In this document: positions 35,411 through 45,249 of the stretch, piece after piece
Layout: each line of letters begins with the position of its first letter
How positions within the stretch are numbered: the first letter of the stretch is position 1
DNA from: Candidatus Pedobacter colombiensis
GTDB lineage: Bacteria; Bacteroidota; Bacteroidia; Sphingobacteriales; Sphingobacteriaceae
Length of the DNA: 64,000 nt
NCBI GenBank assembly: GCA_029202485.1
Contig: CP119313.1
Coordinates: 4,216,001 to 4,280,000 of the forward strand
Direction: 5' to 3'
Position numbers and translations under genes: made by a program
The notes under the pieces: model-generated
Told to the model about the DNA's origin: nothing
What the model saw: the letters and a program-made list of their open reading frames with translations, nothing else
Databases searched by the model: none

Positions 35411-36211
35411 ATGAATTATTTGCAGACCCTTATTCTGGCCATAATTGAAGGAATAACGGAATTTTTACCAGTATCTTCAACTGGCCACATGATCATTGCT
35501 TCTTCTGTAATGGGAATTACCAAAGATCCTTTTGTGAAACTCTTTGAAGTTGCTGTGCAACTGGGCGCTATTCTTTCAGTTGTTGTTTTTTACTGGAAAA
35601 GATTTTTCCCTTTAAATCACTGGAAGTTTTACCTTAAATTGGTCATTGCCTGTTTGCCAGCCGCGGTTTTAGGACTACTGCTGCAAAAAAAGATTGACAT
35701 CCTGCTGGAAAGCCCTGTTATTGTTGCGGTAATGCTGGTGTTGGGCGGTATTGTCCTGCTTTTTATCGACAAAGTATTTAATAAACCAACCGTAGAATCA
35801 GAACCAGAGATCACTAATAAAAGTGCATTCATTATTGGCTTTTGGCAATGTTTGGCTATGGTGCCTGGTACCAGCAGAAGTGCAGCCAGTATTATTGGCG
35901 GGATGCAACAAAAACTAACCAGATCTGTTGCAGCTGAATTTTCTTTTTTCCTTGCAGTACCAACAATGGTTGGCGCTACGGCATTAAAATTATTCAAAGC
36001 CTATAAAGAAACACCAGAAATCTTAAAAGACAAGCACAATCTAGTGCTTTTAGGCGTAGGTAATGTGGTTGCTTTTGTGATTGCCTTACTGGCTATCAAA
36101 TTTTTTATTGGTTACGTACAAAAGTATGGATTTAAGCTATTCGGTTGGTACAGAATCGTTTTTGGCTTAATATTTTTAGTTCTGTATTATCAGAATATTA
36201 TACAACTTTAA
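35411..36211 (+). CDS. uppP: Undecaprenyl-diphosphatase
   Basis: This 266-residue polytopic membrane enzyme dephosphorylates undecaprenyl pyrophosphate to recycle the lipid carrier of cell-wall synthesis. The two catalytic motifs of the BacA/UppP family are present: EGITEFLPVSSTGH at 13-26 and PGTSRSA at 152-158. Length and about eight hydrophobic helices match the family. It lies 9 bp after the DUF3098 gene, and its stop overlaps the truB ATG by one base. Confidence 0.97.
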   Translation: MNYLQTLILAIIEGITEFLPVSSTGHMIIASSVMGITKDPFVKLFEVAVQLGAILSVVVFYWKRFFPLNHWKFYLKLVIACLPAAVLGLLLQKKIDILLESPVIVAVMLVLGGIVLLFIDKVFNKPTVESEPEITNKSAFIIGFWQCLAMVPGTSRSAASIIGGMQQKLTRSVAAEFSFFLAVPTMVGATALKLFKAYKETPEILKDKHNLVLLGVGNVVAFVIALLAIKFFIGYVQKYGFKLFGWYRIVFGLIFLVLYYQNIIQL

Positions 36212-36906
36212 TGATCGAATTTCGGGATTTTAATTTTGCTGAAGGTGAGCTCCTGCTCATCAATAAGCCTTATCAGTGGACTAGTTTTGATGTGGTGGGA
36301 AAAATAAGAAATTCCTTAAAGCCCTTGAAATTAAAAGTAGGCCATGCAGGTACTTTAGACCCCTTAGCTACCGGACTACTTATCATTTGCACCGGAAAGC
36401 TAACAAAGCAGATAGATACCTTCCAGGCAGAGGAAAAAGAATATACAGGCACAATGGTGCTTGGCGCCACTACTCCATCTTTTGATATGGAAACAGTGGT
36501 AGATCAGGAGTTTCCTTTGGATAATCTTACTGAAGAGGCTATTTATGCTGCTACAGCACCTTTTATAGGTGATATTCAACAATACCCACCGGCACATTCT
36601 GCGGTAAAGGTAAATGGCGAACGTTTATATGTAAAGGCCCGTAGGGGAGAAGAAACAGAATTGCGCTTGCGCAATGTTACCGTTACGGCTTTTGAAATCA
36701 CCAGAATTGATTTACCTGAAGTTGATTTTAGAATTGTATGCAGTAAAGGAACTTATATCCGGTCGCTGATTTCTGATTTTGGCAAGCAGTTAAACAATGG
36801 AGCATACCTATCTAAACTGGTGCGTACCAGAAGTGGCAACTTTTTATTGGAAAATGCTTACGAAGTAAAGGATCTTGTTGACTATCTTAGAGGTCAAAGA
36901 GCATAA
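36211..36906 (+). CDS. truB: tRNA pseudouridine-55 synthase
   Basis: With the ATG at 36211, which overlaps the uppP stop (TAATG), the enzyme has 231 residues. It makes pseudouridine-55 in the T-loop of tRNAs. The catalytic aspartate is Asp50 in GHAGTLDPLATGLL, and LLINKPYQWTSFDVV at 15-29 and the KGTYIRSLISDFG block are TruB signatures. It lacks the C-terminal PUA domain of E. coli TruB, as is usual in Bacteroidota. The next gene starts 3 bp downstream. Confidence 0.96.
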   Translation: MIEFRDFNFAEGELLLINKPYQWTSFDVVGKIRNSLKPLKLKVGHAGTLDPLATGLLIICTGKLTKQIDTFQAEEKEYTGTMVLGATTPSFDMETVVDQEFPLDNLTEEAIYAATAPFIGDIQQYPPAHSAVKVNGERLYVKARRGEETELRLRNVTVTAFEITRIDLPEVDFRIVCSKGTYIRSLISDFGKQLNNGAYLSKLVRTRSGNFLLENAYEVKDLVDYLRGQRA

Positions 36907-36908
36907 TT

Positions 36909-37772
36909 ATGCGGGGGCAAGCAAAACCGAAAAAACTGAACTTTGTGAAAAACATGTTTTTAATTGCATGTGGCATTGTTTCGGCTTGCTTTGGATTGAA
37001 AAGTTTCCTGCTCCCAAGTGGTTTTATTGATGGTGGAGTAACGGGTATATCACTATTGATCAGCAATGTAACTGGCCTTAAGCTTTCCTACCTGATTGTA
37101 ATCATTAACATTCCTTTTGTTGTTTTGGGATACAGGCAAATTGGTAAAGTTTTTGCCATTAAAACATCTGTTGCCATATCAATATTGGCTATTATGTTGA
37201 TTGTAGCTCCTTTTAAATCCATTACACACGATCCTTTATTGATTGCCTTTTTTGGAGGGCTATTTTTAGGGGGAGGGATTGGCTTAGCCATGCGAGGTGG
37301 CTGTGTGATTGATGGAACGGAGGTCCTTGCCCTGTACATCAGTAAAAAAAGCACGCTTACGGTAGGTAACATCATTCTGATCCTAAACATTGTCATCTTC
37401 TCTTTCGCAGCTATATTACTAAGTATTGATACTGCACTTTATGCAATTCTAACTTACCTGTCTGCTTCCAATACGGTAGATTATATTGTAAACGGAATTG
37501 AACAGTATACCGGAGTCACCGTAATTTCGGAGAAAAATGTACAAATTAAAAAATTCATCATTAACCAAATGAAACGGGGTGTAACCATTTATAAAGGTGA
37601 GGGTGGCTATGGTGTAAAAAAGGATATAGACATTTTATATACTGTTGTCACTAAGCTGGAAATGGGTAAACTGCAAACTGCCATCAGGCAAATTGACCCT
37701 GATGCATTCGTCATACAACAGCAAATTGCTGATATAAAAGGAGGAGTGGTAAAACGCCCGGCCTTACATTAA
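36909..37772 (+). CDS. YitT-family membrane protein
   Basis: This 287-residue protein has five to six hydrophobic helices in its first 190 residues (for example FLIACGIVSACFGLKSFLLP with the family-typical GFIDGGVTGISLL following), and a soluble C-terminal DUF2179 domain (about 200-280: GVTIYKGEGGYGVKKDIDILYTVVTKLEM). Both parts define the YitT family, whose transport function is unresolved. The gene is embedded in the uppP-truB-yitT-ribF cluster with 2-4 bp gaps, so it is cotranscribed. Confidence 0.93.
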   Translation: MRGQAKPKKLNFVKNMFLIACGIVSACFGLKSFLLPSGFIDGGVTGISLLISNVTGLKLSYLIVIINIPFVVLGYRQIGKVFAIKTSVAISILAIMLIVAPFKSITHDPLLIAFFGGLFLGGGIGLAMRGGCVIDGTEVLALYISKKSTLTVGNIILILNIVIFSFAAILLSIDTALYAILTYLSASNTVDYIVNGIEQYTGVTVISEKNVQIKKFIINQMKRGVTIYKGEGGYGVKKDIDILYTVVTKLEMGKLQTAIRQIDPDAFVIQQQIADIKGGVVKRPALH

Positions 37773-37776
37773 TTTT

Positions 37777-38712
37777 ATGAAGATATACAATCACTTTTCT
37801 GAGTTTAAAAGATTAAACAATGCAGTAGTTACCATTGGCACTTTTGATGGTGTGCACTATGGTCATCAGAAAATTATTAAAAGACTGTGTGAACTTGCTA
37901 AAGCTACCGGTGGTGAAAGTGTAATCCTTACCTTTTTTCCGCACCCAAGGCTAATTATAGATCCTGAGAATCAGGATTTAAAAATGATCAATACTATTGA
38001 TGAAAAAGCACGGATACTGGCTGGCTTAGGTGTAGATCATTTAATCATTACCCCATTTACACGTGATTTCTCGAATCTGAGCCCTGCTGAATACATTAAA
38101 AACATTCTGGTAGATACCATTGGCATTAAACACCTGATTGTAGGCTACGACCATCGTTTTGGCAAGGACAGAGCTGGTGGAATGCCTGAGCTGGAAGCTG
38201 AAGCCAAAACCTATGGTTATAAAATTGAGGTTATACCTGAACAAGATATTAATGATGTTGCGGTAAGCTCCACTAAAATACGTAATGCCCTTTTAAGTGG
38301 TAAGGTAGCACTTGCGGCTAATTATCTGGGTTATCACTTTTCTTTACATGGAAGAGTAATTAAAGGTGATAAAATTGGCAGGACAATAGGTTTTCCTACC
38401 GCCAATATTTTTATTGAAGAAACCTATAAATTGATTCCTTCTGATGGCATTTATGCGGTAACCGTTGATATGGCCGGACAAACTTTTAAAGGCATGGCCT
38501 ACATTGGTCAAAGACCAACCATCAATGGCATGACACGGAATATTGAAGTAAACATATTCGATTTCAATCAGGAAATTTATGGACAGGATATCACAATGAC
38601 CTTTCTTAAGTTTTTAAGGGAGGATGTTAAATTTACCGGATTAGAAGCCTTAAAGCTACAATTGCAAAAAGATAAAGAAGCTACTTTAGCTTATTTCAAC
38701 GCATTGTCTTAA
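37777..38712 (+). CDS. ribF: Bifunctional riboflavin kinase / FAD synthetase
   Basis: This 311-residue enzyme converts riboflavin to FMN and FMN to FAD. The N-terminal FAD synthetase domain has the nucleotidyltransferase motif GTFDGVHYGH at 21-30 and the later SSTKIRNAL element at 164-172. The C-terminal riboflavin kinase domain contains GRTIGFPTAN at 201-210 and a conserved EVNIFDFN segment. It is the last gene of the ftsX-to-ribF cluster; ribBA of the same pathway lies about 16 kb away on the other strand. Confidence 0.97.
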   Translation: MKIYNHFSEFKRLNNAVVTIGTFDGVHYGHQKIIKRLCELAKATGGESVILTFFPHPRLIIDPENQDLKMINTIDEKARILAGLGVDHLIITPFTRDFSNLSPAEYIKNILVDTIGIKHLIVGYDHRFGKDRAGGMPELEAEAKTYGYKIEVIPEQDINDVAVSSTKIRNALLSGKVALAANYLGYHFSLHGRVIKGDKIGRTIGFPTANIFIEETYKLIPSDGIYAVTVDMAGQTFKGMAYIGQRPTINGMTRNIEVNIFDFNQEIYGQDITMTFLKFLREDVKFTGLEALKLQLQKDKEATLAYFNALS

Positions 38713-38744
38713 TCCGAATTCCATGCCATTTTTATTAGCAATAA

Positions 38745-39134
38745 ATGCACTTTTTTGCTATATTTACGGCAATGAGGTGTCTTTTTAGCGCAGTAATACT
38801 TGTTTTTGTACAGCTAATCTCCCTGCAGTATGCTTCGGGAAAAGAATGCAGCACCACAAAAAACAGGGCCGGGCAGAAAAGACCAGCAACAAGTGCCTAT
38901 CATTATAACCTAAGTAAAAAGCATTCGTCCTCATTTAAAAAAAATCTTTTTGAAGATGCCCCTTTCATTCATTCTACGTTAAAAAAATCAGGGTTCGATT
39001 ATCCTTTGTCTTTCCAGATTTTGGGCTATTTTAAACAATACCAGGTTTTAACTGTTAAGATTTATAATTCATTTTTACACGGTTGTTATTCATTTATAAT
39101 TAATTATTTGTACCCCAAACATGTTTTTTGGTAA
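38745..39134 (+). CDS. Short exported protein of unknown function
   Basis: The frame gives 129 residues, or 120 if translation starts at the second ATG at 38772, which leaves a regular signal peptide (MRCLFSAVILVFVQLISL, cleavage near ASG). The mature part is basic and Ser/Lys-rich in its first half and aromatic toward the end (LHGCYSFIINYLYPKHVFW). I recognise no family. It stands 32 bp after ribF and before an antiporter gene. It could be real or a chance frame; the signal peptide is the best support. Confidence 0.5.
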   Translation: MHFFAIFTAMRCLFSAVILVFVQLISLQYASGKECSTTKNRAGQKRPATSAYHYNLSKKHSSSFKKNLFEDAPFIHSTLKKSGFDYPLSFQILGYFKQYQVLTVKIYNSFLHGCYSFIINYLYPKHVFW

Positions 39135-39195
39135 AAAAATTATGCTAAACACTTTTTAACATAATAGGAATACCGCAATAAAAATATACGTTTAT

Positions 39196-41421
39196 ATGAT
39201 ACATTTACCAGTATTAATTACTGATTTAGGCTTAATACTTGCTGCCGCAGGAATAACTACACTTCTATTTAAAAAGATTAAACAACCATTGGTTTTGGGC
39301 TATATTTTGGCCGGACTACTGGTTGGTCCACATATAGATTTTATACCCACTGTTACTGATAATGAAAGCATCCATATCTGGGCAGAGATTGGTGTGATCT
39401 TTTTACTGTTTAGCTTAGGACTTGAATTTAGTTTCAAGAAACTCGTAAAAGTTGGCGGATCGGCTTCTATTACCGCCATTGTGGAGGTGGTGTTTATGCT
39501 GCTCATTGGTTTTGTAGCCGGTAAGGCTATGGGCTGGGCTACAATGGACAGCATATTTTTAGGAGGTATCCTCTCTGTTTCTTCCACAACCATCATTATA
39601 AGGGCATTTGAAGAGCTTGGGGTAAAACATAAGAAGTTTGCAGGTTTGGTGTTTGGCGTATTGATTGTAGAGGATCTGGTAGCCATTTTATTGTTGGTGC
39701 TACTTTCTACCCTCGCAGTGAGTCAACAGTTTGCAGGTGCAGAGATGCTGGTTTCTATTTTAAAGCTCTGCTTCTTCCTCATTTTATGGTTTATTGGAGG
39801 TATATTCTTAGTCCCTACTTTTTTAAAAGCCACTAAAAAGCTGATGAATGATGAGACCATGCTGGTTGTATCAATCGCTTTATGCTTGATTATGGTATTA
39901 TTGGCAGTTAAAGTCGGGTTCTCTCCTGCTCTGGGTGCATTTATCATGGGTTCCATCCTGGCAGAAACAACACAGGCAGAGCGCATTGAGCATTTAACCA
40001 AATCTGTTAAAGACCTGTTTGCTGCAATATTTTTTGTTTCGGTGGGTATGCTAATAGACCCAAGTATTTTGGTGGACTATGCAGTGCCTATTTTGGTCAT
40101 TACATTTGCAACTATTCTGGGTAAGTTTTTAAGTTCTGGCTTCGGTGCTCTGATTTCCGGACAGCCGCTTAAAACGTCGGTACAAACGGGTTTAAGTTTA
40201 GCGCAAATTGGTGAATTTTCGTTCATTATAGCAACCCTTGGTGTAACGTTAAAAGTAACCAGCGACTTCCTTTACCCAATTGCAGTTGCGGTATCAGCAA
40301 TTACAACCTTTACTACTCCATATTTAATTAAGGCCTCTGAGCCTTTTTATTTCTTTTTAGAGCGCAACCTACCAAAGAGATGGGTAGAAGGCTTAAATAG
40401 ATATAGTTCCAGTACGGCGGGTATTACTACACTGAGCGATTGGAAAGTGCTGCTTAAGTCATATACCTTTAACACCATCATCCACTCTGTAATTCTAATT
40501 TCCATTGCCGTTTTAGGCTCAAAGTATCTGCAACCTTTTATTACGGGCAATATCATCAATGGCAACTATGGGATGGTGATTAGTTTAGTGCTCACTTTAA
40601 TTATCATGACACCTTTTTTATGGGCCTTGGCCATCAGAAGGATCGAAAGAAAGGCTTATTCACATTTATGGCTCAATAAGAAATATACGAGGGGCCCACT
40701 TATAGCATTAGAAGTTTTGCGTATTGCGCTGGCTGTTTTCTTTGTTGGTTTCCTGATCTTCCAATTTTACAGTACCTGGCTGGCCATTACCATTGCGCTG
40801 GCATTGATTGTTTCGGGGATGATTATCTTTTCGAGGAAACTGCAGAGCTTTTACAACCGTCTGGAAAGCCGCTTTTTTTTGAACTTAAATGCACGTGAAG
40901 CCCAAAATGCTCAACCTGAAATTTTGCCTTGGGATACCCACCTTGCTGAATTGGTAGTAGCGCCCGAATCTAAGCTAGTTGGACAAACCTTGATGGAGCT
41001 ATCCATCCGGGAAAAATATGGGGTAAACATCGCTCTGATAGAACGTGGTAAAATTATGATTCCTACTCCGGGAAGAGATGAAAGGCTATACCCAAATGAC
41101 AAGGTATTGGTAATTGGAACTGATAATCAGCTGGCCATGATCCAGGAACTTTTTGAAGGTAGTGTGGATGAAAGTGCAGAGGAAGCAAGCTTCCCTAAAA
41201 AAGACATGACCTTACAAAAGATTGTCATCAATGCCAATTCACCAATTTACGGACAAAGTATACGCAGTTCGGGAATTAGAGAAACTACGCAAGGATTAGT
41301 GGTAGGTATAGAGCGTAAGGGTGAACGCATACTGAACCCTGATTCTAATATGATATTTGAGAATGAAGATATTGTTTGGATAGTAGGGAACAACAAAAAA
41401 GTTCCTGAACTATTGAAATAG
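39196..41421 (+). CDS. Kef-type cation:proton antiporter (CPA2) with TrkA-C domains
   Basis: This 741-residue inner-membrane protein has about 12-13 hydrophobic helices in the first 400 residues with CPA2 features (KQPLVLGYILAGLLVGP, LLFSLGLEFSFKKL, SSTTIIIRAFEELG, ALGAFIMGSILAET, FFVSVGMLIDP, LSLAQIGEFSFI). Further hydrophobic segments follow at about 410-560, and two TrkA-C-like ligand-binding units lie at about 580-655 (VAPESKLVGQTLMELSIR...) and 670-741 (VINANSPIYGQSIRSSGIRE...). No TrkA-N Rossmann domain is visible. It probably exports K+ or Na+ in exchange for protons. It ends at a bidirectional terminator. Confidence 0.94.
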   Translation: MIHLPVLITDLGLILAAAGITTLLFKKIKQPLVLGYILAGLLVGPHIDFIPTVTDNESIHIWAEIGVIFLLFSLGLEFSFKKLVKVGGSASITAIVEVVFMLLIGFVAGKAMGWATMDSIFLGGILSVSSTTIIIRAFEELGVKHKKFAGLVFGVLIVEDLVAILLLVLLSTLAVSQQFAGAEMLVSILKLCFFLILWFIGGIFLVPTFLKATKKLMNDETMLVVSIALCLIMVLLAVKVGFSPALGAFIMGSILAETTQAERIEHLTKSVKDLFAAIFFVSVGMLIDPSILVDYAVPILVITFATILGKFLSSGFGALISGQPLKTSVQTGLSLAQIGEFSFIIATLGVTLKVTSDFLYPIAVAVSAITTFTTPYLIKASEPFYFFLERNLPKRWVEGLNRYSSSTAGITTLSDWKVLLKSYTFNTIIHSVILISIAVLGSKYLQPFITGNIINGNYGMVISLVLTLIIMTPFLWALAIRRIERKAYSHLWLNKKYTRGPLIALEVLRIALAVFFVGFLIFQFYSTWLAITIALALIVSGMIIFSRKLQSFYNRLESRFFLNLNAREAQNAQPEILPWDTHLAELVVAPESKLVGQTLMELSIREKYGVNIALIERGKIMIPTPGRDERLYPNDKVLVIGTDNQLAMIQELFEGSVDESAEEASFPKKDMTLQKIVINANSPIYGQSIRSSGIRETTQGLVVGIERKGERILNPDSNMIFENEDIVWIVGNNKKVPELLK

Positions 41422-41431
41422 CAATGAGTTT

Positions 41432-41477
41432 TGCCAGAAAAGAAAAGCACGGGAATCCTGACTTTTTTTTTCTGGCA
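41432..41477. terminator. Bidirectional terminator between antiporter and LysE genes
   Basis: The arms TGCCAGAAAAGAAAAG (41432-41447) and CTTTTTTTTTCTGGCA (41462-41477) pair over 16 positions with one G.T wobble, around a 14-nt loop. A- and T-runs on the two arms suit termination in both directions. Confidence 0.7.
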
Positions 41478-41483
41478 GCTTTA

Positions 41484-42104
41484 TTACTTAATAAGATGGA
41501 TATAGGTGATTTTGCAAATATGATAGGCCGACAAGGCAAAAAATAACAGTGCAATACTCTTATTAACGATATAGCTACTTAAGGTAAATTTCTCTTGTAT
41601 GTATTGTGCAAATCGCGCAAATCCATACAATGCCAATGCTGCACCTATCCCCGATCCCACACTAAAGACAGACAGCGAAAGATAACCAATATCAATCCAT
41701 TCGTGAGAGATGAGATAAGTACCCACAAATAGCCAATAAGGGATTTGCATTGGATTAATCACCCCTAGCAATAAACCATACCTAATACTGTCCTTCTTGG
41801 AATAATCTTCCTTAGGCATCTCTTTTCTCGACCTCCAGGTTAAAACTCCCAAAATACCAAACATGAATACCATCACTACGTCGATGGTATTTCCGAGATT
41901 AATTTCACTGGAAAGCCATTGTACAAAGCGCATCACACCAAAGGTGAAAAGGATTTCTACAGTAGAGAATGCCCCTATAAAATATAAGGCCTGTCTGATG
42001 CCTCTGGTAATTGTGATCTGAACTACCGTCAGGTTAATGTTCCCCGGGGGAATATATCCCAGCATATTTAAAACGATACCCAGAAAGAGTGTTAAAAAAA
42101 TCAT
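41484..42104 (-). CDS. LysE/RhtB-family translocator
   Basis: This 206-residue membrane protein has six hydrophobic helices. It opens with GIVLNMLGYIPPGNINLTVVQITITRGIRQAL, in which the PPGNINL stretch corresponds to the family's PGPxN region near the first helix. LGVINPMQIPYWLF matches the second conserved NP-containing region. Such proteins export amino acids or related metabolites; the substrate is unknown. It lies 46 bp downstream of uvrA in the same direction. Confidence 0.85.
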   Translation of the reverse strand: MIFLTLFLGIVLNMLGYIPPGNINLTVVQITITRGIRQALYFIGAFSTVEILFTFGVMRFVQWLSSEINLGNTIDVVMVFMFGILGVLTWRSRKEMPKEDYSKKDSIRYGLLLGVINPMQIPYWLFVGTYLISHEWIDIGYLSLSVFSVGSGIGAALALYGFARFAQYIQEKFTLSSYIVNKSIALLFFALSAYHICKITYIHLIK

Positions 42105-42150
42105 GGACGAAGATACAAGGATTTCAGTGTTTTTTTAAGACGGATTAAAC

Positions 42151-44958
42151 TCATACAGACTTCATGTGCTCTTTTAGGTACGTTGCAGTATATGATGCGC
42201 TTACACCTAAAAGATCTTCCGGAGTTCCTTCAAAAACAACATTTCCACCTTTATCTCCCCCTTCAGGCCCAATATCTATTACCCAATCTGCAGACTTTAT
42301 CATGTCCATATTATGTTCAATCACCAATATGGAGTTGCCTTGTTCTATTAAGGTATTTAACGCAATCAATAACTTTTTGATGTCATGAAAATGCAGTCCC
42401 GTTGTAGGTTCATCAAAAATGAACATGGTTTTATTCGCATTATTTCCTTTGATCAGGAAAGATGCCAGCTTAATACGCTGCGCCTCTCCACCAGATAAAG
42501 TATTGGATGACTGGCCCAAATGCACATACCCTAAGCCTACATCAACTAACGGTTGTAGTTTCTGTAATATTTTAGGCTCATTACTAAAGAATGCTACCGC
42601 TTCTTCGATGGTAAGATCTAATATGTCTGCTACATTTTTATCCTGGTAGGTGATGTCTAAAACCTGTTGCTTAAATCTACGGCCACCGCAGGTTTCACAA
42701 GGCAGGTAAATATCAGCCATAAACTGCATTTCTATTTTCACCTCTCCTTCTCCCTGGCAAACATCGCAGCGACCACCTTCCACATTAAAAGAGAAAGCCG
42801 CCGGCTTTAATCCAGCCGCTTTTGAAGCCGGTAAGGCAGAGAATAATGCACGAACATCGTCCCATGCTTTGACGTAAGTAACAGGATTTGACCTTGATGA
42901 GCGCCCTATCGGGTTCTGATCTACCATCTCTACCTGGCTTACCAATTCATAATTACCAAATATACCGTCGTATGCGCCAGTTTGCTCTCCCGAATAATTA
43001 CCAATTGCCTTTTGTAAAGCAGGATAAAAAATCTTTTTGATTAAACTCGTTTTACCAGATCCTGAAACCCCACTAACAACTGTAAATACACCTAAAGGAA
43101 TTTTTACATCTATATTTTTAAGGTTATTCTCTCTTGCCCCTTTAATCAGAACATGATCTTTCCAGTTTCTTCGCCTTGTGGGAACTGCAATTTTCTCTTC
43201 GCCGGAAAGGTAACGCCCGGTTAAGCTATTTTTATCTTTAATGATCTCCTCATAGGTTCCGCTAAATACCAGGTTACCTCCATGCGTTCCGGCTTCCGGA
43301 CCAATATCTATAATATGATCGGCCGCTTTCATCATTTCTTCTTCATGCTCCACAACCAGAACTGTGTTACCCACATTTCTGAGCGATTCCAATACGCCTA
43401 TCAGCTTATTGGTATCCCTCGGATGTAAACCTATACTTGGCTCGTCCAGTACATAAATAGAGCCGACCAGGCTGCTTCCTAGTGAGGTAGCCAGATTGAT
43501 ACGTTGTGATTCTCCACCCGAAAGCGTATTTGAAAGTCTATTTAAGGTTAAATATCCCAATCCGACATTGTTTAAGTATAGCACCCTGTTTACAATTTCG
43601 GCTAGTAATCGCTTTGAAATTTTCTGATCCGTTTCTGAGAGGTTCAGGTTTTCAAAAAAATCCAATATGCTTGCCAGTGGCATCAATACCACATCAATGA
43701 TAGATTTATCAGCTATTTTAACATAAGAAGCATCTTTGCGCAATCTGGAGCCTTTACAATCCGGACAGTTGGTTTTGCCCCGGTATCTGGAAAGCATCAC
43801 ACGGTATTGAATTTTAAACGTTTGCTCTTCCAGCTCCTTAAAGAAATCGTCCAATCCCCCAAAGTACTTATTCCCAGTCCAGATTAACTGCTGTTCTTTG
43901 TCCGTTAATTCACTGTATGGTCTATGGATAGGGAAATTAAACTTATCTGCGCTTTTAATCAGCCTATTGAGCCACTCACGCATCTTTTCCCCTCTCCAGG
44001 GTGCAATTGCATTATCGTATACACTTTTACTCTTATCAGGAATAACCAGATCTTCGTCTATACCAATCACGTTTCCGTAACCTTCGCACCTTTTACATGC
44101 CCCATAGGGATTGTTAAAACTGAAAAAATTAGGTGTGGGTTCTTCAAAACGAATACCATCAAGCTCAAATCTATCGCAAAAATGGCTGAGTTTACCTTCA
44201 TAGTCCACATAACAATCGCCTTTACCTTCGAAAAAAGCGGTTTGCACAGAATCTGCAATACGGCTTAGCGTTTCATCGTCAGCATGAACAACAATCCTAT
44301 CAATCAATATATTAACAGTATGCTCATCTATGAGCTCGAAATCCTCAAAATCTTTATCTTCCAGAATATCCTCAATTTTGTGGATCTTTTCTTTGTAAGA
44401 GACTCTTAAGAAACCTTTCTGCAAAAGCACTGCTAGCTCCTCCTTTAAGGATCTGTTATTGTGTGGAAATAATGGACAAAATATGGTCACTACGCTTTCC
44501 TCGCCTAAAGCGGAAATAAAATCAACAACAGTAGTTACCGTGTCTCTTTTCACTATTTCCCCTGACACCGGCGAATAGGTCTTCCCTATTCTGGAAAAAA
44601 GTAATTTTAGATAATCATAGATCTCTGTTGAAGTACCCACCGTAGAGCGTGGATTTGAAGTGATTACCTTTTGCTCAATCGCTATTGCCGGCGCAATTCC
44701 TTTAATGTAATCAACATCAGGCTTATTCATACGTCCCATAAACTGGCGGGCATAAGAGGATAAGCTTTCTACATAGCGGCGTTGCCCTTCGGCATATAAG
44801 GTATCAAAGGCCAGCGATGACTTACCGGAACCCGACATTCCTGTAATCACAACAAGCTTATTTTTAGGTATGGCTACATCTATATTTTTAAGATTATGAA
44901 CTCTGGCACCCTTTATGATTATATTTTTATGTGGATCTTTATTGATTTCCTTATTCAT
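42151..44958 (-). CDS. uvrA: Excinuclease ABC subunit A
   Basis: This 935-residue protein is the damage-sensing ATPase of nucleotide excision repair. Two ABC modules are visible, with Walker A motifs GMSGSGKSS at 40-48 and GVSGSGKTS at about 632, and signature sequences LSGGESQRINLA and LSGGEAQRIKLA. The zinc modules have CKRCEGYGN, CPDCKGSRL, CDVCQGEGE and CETCGGRRF. NPRSTVGTSTEIYDYLRLLFS-type sequence appears near residue 105. Length is normal for UvrA. It is divergent from the ECF sigma factor gene at 45250. Confidence 0.98.
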   Translation of the reverse strand: MNKEINKDPHKNIIIKGARVHNLKNIDVAIPKNKLVVITGMSGSGKSSLAFDTLYAEGQRRYVESLSSYARQFMGRMNKPDVDYIKGIAPAIAIEQKVITSNPRSTVGTSTEIYDYLKLLFSRIGKTYSPVSGEIVKRDTVTTVVDFISALGEESVVTIFCPLFPHNNRSLKEELAVLLQKGFLRVSYKEKIHKIEDILEDKDFEDFELIDEHTVNILIDRIVVHADDETLSRIADSVQTAFFEGKGDCYVDYEGKLSHFCDRFELDGIRFEEPTPNFFSFNNPYGACKRCEGYGNVIGIDEDLVIPDKSKSVYDNAIAPWRGEKMREWLNRLIKSADKFNFPIHRPYSELTDKEQQLIWTGNKYFGGLDDFFKELEEQTFKIQYRVMLSRYRGKTNCPDCKGSRLRKDASYVKIADKSIIDVVLMPLASILDFFENLNLSETDQKISKRLLAEIVNRVLYLNNVGLGYLTLNRLSNTLSGGESQRINLATSLGSSLVGSIYVLDEPSIGLHPRDTNKLIGVLESLRNVGNTVLVVEHEEEMMKAADHIIDIGPEAGTHGGNLVFSGTYEEIIKDKNSLTGRYLSGEEKIAVPTRRRNWKDHVLIKGARENNLKNIDVKIPLGVFTVVSGVSGSGKTSLIKKIFYPALQKAIGNYSGEQTGAYDGIFGNYELVSQVEMVDQNPIGRSSRSNPVTYVKAWDDVRALFSALPASKAAGLKPAAFSFNVEGGRCDVCQGEGEVKIEMQFMADIYLPCETCGGRRFKQQVLDITYQDKNVADILDLTIEEAVAFFSNEPKILQKLQPLVDVGLGYVHLGQSSNTLSGGEAQRIKLASFLIKGNNANKTMFIFDEPTTGLHFHDIKKLLIALNTLIEQGNSILVIEHNMDMIKSADWVIDIGPEGGDKGGNVVFEGTPEDLLGVSASYTATYLKEHMKSV

Positions 44959-45249
44959 TGATTTCTTGCTAGAATACTGCTAATATAACCCAAATAACAG
45001 AATTTTGGTTTTTTCAGTAAGTGCAAAAATAAGGCTATCCATCCACTTTTATTTTTTTTTAACACTTTTTATATGGTTTTGTAATAAAAAAATGCTTCTT
45101 TTGAAATATTAAGCCAGAAATCAAACCACTAACTAACAAACCAATAGGAGAACTCATATAGAATAAAACGTCTACTAAAGTATTTTTTTAGCAAGAAAGT
45201 AAGGGATTAAGTGAAACAAAGAAGCAAGGGATTTTAGTAAGGGACTCCT